DNA of 6,843 nt from Blautia sp. (lineage in GTDB: Bacteria > Bacillota > Clostridia > Lachnospirales > Lachnospiraceae), in contig JAFOJB010000425.1 in assembly GCA_017420455.1 (NCBI GenBank), positions 1 through 6,843 of the forward strand, in the 5' to 3' direction. A program made the position numbers and the translations under genes. The notes beneath the pieces are model-generated. The model made no database searches. It had not been told where the DNA came from and saw only the letters and a list, made by a program, of their open reading frames with translations. This document shows, piece after piece, positions 5,896 through 6,843 of the stretch; positions within the stretch are counted from its first letter, which is position 1, and each line of letters begins with the position of its first letter.

Positions 5896-5909
5896 CCCCG
5901 GATTTCTCT

Positions 5910-6843
5910 TTATCCCTGGTCCACCTGCACTTTTCTTCCGGTCAGCGCAGATTCCTGCGCGGCGAAGATCACACGCATCGCCTTCAGAGACTCCCTGCCG
6001 CTGCTGAGGGGTTCTCTGCCCTCCAGAATGCTGCTGACAAATTCATCCACCACTCCGGTGCTCGTACGGTTCCCGATGGTCTGGTCACTGTTCTTGATGA
6101 TGGGTTCCAGATCAAAGCGAACGGTCTCTCCGCCCTTCTTCTCCCAGATCAGTGTATTGAATTCATCATCATAGCACCTGAGGACACCTTCCGTACCGTA
6201 GATCACCGCCGAATTCTTCTCGTTCCCATAGAAAGTCCAGCTCACATGCATGATCCCGGTGATTCCGCTGTCGGTCTGATAGAAACAGAAGGCATTGTCA
6301 TCCACGTCGATCAGCTTTCCGTCGGGATAGCGCTTGTCCAGGGTGGTCATGATGGCCTGCACCGAGGTGATGGGCTCTCCCAGAAGATAATGCATCAGGT
6401 CCGTTTTATGGATCCCCAGATCCGCCATGGCTCCGAAGGCTGCCTGGTCCTTGTGGAAGAACCAGGTATTCGGTGTTCCTGTCCAGATTTCCGGACCTCC
6501 ATGGCCGAATTTCGTCTCAAAGGAAAGGATCCTGCCGATGGCTCCCTCCGAAATCAGACGCTGTGCTTCCTGGTGGGCTTTCGCGAACCTCTGGTTATGT
6601 CCGATCATCAGGACTTTTTTATTCTTTTCTGCAGCCGCCGCCATAGCCTCGCACTGCTCCAGCGTTACCGCCATAGGCTTCTCGCAAAGGACATGCTTTC
6701 CCGCGTTCAGCGCCCTGATGGTGATATCTGCATGCATGACATTGGCGACACACACGCTCACTGCGTCCAGATTCAGGGAAAGCAGTTCGTCCACACTGCG
6801 GCAGACCCTTGCGTGATATTTCTCTGCCAGGGCGGCGGCTCTC
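5910..6843 (-). CDS. Gfo/Idh/MocA-family NAD(P)-dependent oxidoreductase (partial, N-terminus beyond the right edge)
   Basis: These enzymes oxidise or reduce a hydroxyl/keto group of sugars, inositols or sugar derivatives in the cytoplasm. The frame is open to the right edge (about 310 codons visible), so the GTG at 6794 is an internal valine and not a start. The nucleotide-binding GxGxxG segment should lie just outside. In visible-residue numbering, the end of the Rossmann domain is present: AVSVCVANVMHADI at about 27-40 and the CEKPMA motif at 53-58 with the catalytic Lys55. The C-terminal alpha/beta domain follows, with IGHNQRF at about 80-86 and the substrate-site pattern D..GIHKTD (Asp141, His145, Asp148). 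The C-terminal helix LKAMRVIFAAQESALTGRKV ends in a natural-looking way at TAA. It is upstream of the GH5 gene and may share its transcript. Inositol dehydrogenase, glucose-fructose oxidoreductase and keto-sugar enzymes are all possible; the substrate is unknown. Confidence 0.92.
   Translation of the reverse strand, partial: RAAALAEKYHARVCRSVDELLSLNLDAVSVCVANVMHADITIRALNAGKHVLCEKPMAVTLEQCEAMAAAAEKNKKVLMIGHNQRFAKAHQEAQRLISEGAIGRILSFETKFGHGGPEIWTGTPNTWFFHKDQAAFGAMADLGIHKTDLMHYLLGEPITSVQAIMTTLDKRYPDGKLIDVDDNAFCFYQTDSGITGIMHVSWTFYGNEKNSAVIYGTEGVLRCYDDEFNTLIWEKKGGETVRFDLEPIIKNSDQTIGNRTSTGVVDEFVSSILEGREPLSSGRESLKAMRVIFAAQESALTGRKVQVDQG

Noticed and set aside
6792..6794. GTG as the start of the oxidoreductase
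   Set aside because: The frame stays open to the window edge and the preceding residues (AAALAEKYHARVCRS) fit the family's Rossmann domain. The codon is an internal valine.

Overview
The window looks like part of a carbohydrate-utilisation locus from a Gram-positive, moderately GC-rich gut-type Firmicute, most likely a Lachnospiraceae-like Clostridia. The reasons are strong AGGAGG-type ribosome binding sites spaced 7 nt from their starts, a TTG start codon, a CUT1-type sugar importer with no ATPase gene beside it, a cytoplasmic glycoside hydrolase, and the style of the proteins. The genus cannot be named from the sequence alone. Every gene I can support lies on the minus strand, so the reading order runs from the right edge to the left.

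Right to left: (i) 5910-6843, a Gfo/Idh/MocA-family NAD(P)-dependent oxidoreductase whose N-terminus lies beyond the right edge. (ii) 5713-5909, a non-coding gap of about 200 bp packed with GC-rich inverted repeats. These offer mutually exclusive pairings, and part of the stretch resembles the 3' end of a cobalamin riboswitch although the riboswitch core is absent. (iii) 4668-5711, a signal-peptide-less GH5 glycoside hydrolase with both catalytic glutamates visible. (iv) 4231-4667, a non-coding gap holding a Rho-independent terminator for the GH5 transcript, a pair of 10-bp direct repeats that may be regulator sites, a near-consensus sigma-A promoter, and a short leader with a GC hairpin. (v) 1192-4230, a very large (1012 aa) membrane-anchored solute-binding protein with two related beta-sandwich modules and a helical segment in front of the binding-protein domain. 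(vi) 242-1180, the first permease. (vii) 1-245, the start of the second permease, cut by the left edge.

The binding protein and two permeases form one tightly coupled operon: both junctions are 4-nt stop/start overlaps or close to it (ATGA near 1192-1195, TTGA at 242-245). No ATPase appears, which fits CUT1 importers that share an MsmK/MsmX-type ATPase encoded elsewhere. The working model is that the binding protein captures an oligosaccharide at the cell surface, the permeases import it, and the cytoplasmic GH5 enzyme cleaves it, with the oxidoreductase possibly acting on a sugar product. The substrate cannot be read from sequence; a beta-linked glucan or related oligosaccharide is a guess based on the GH5 family only.

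The points most worth a second look are the multi-module binding protein and the structured intergenic element upstream of the GH5 gene. I found no CRISPR array, transposase, tRNA or rRNA.
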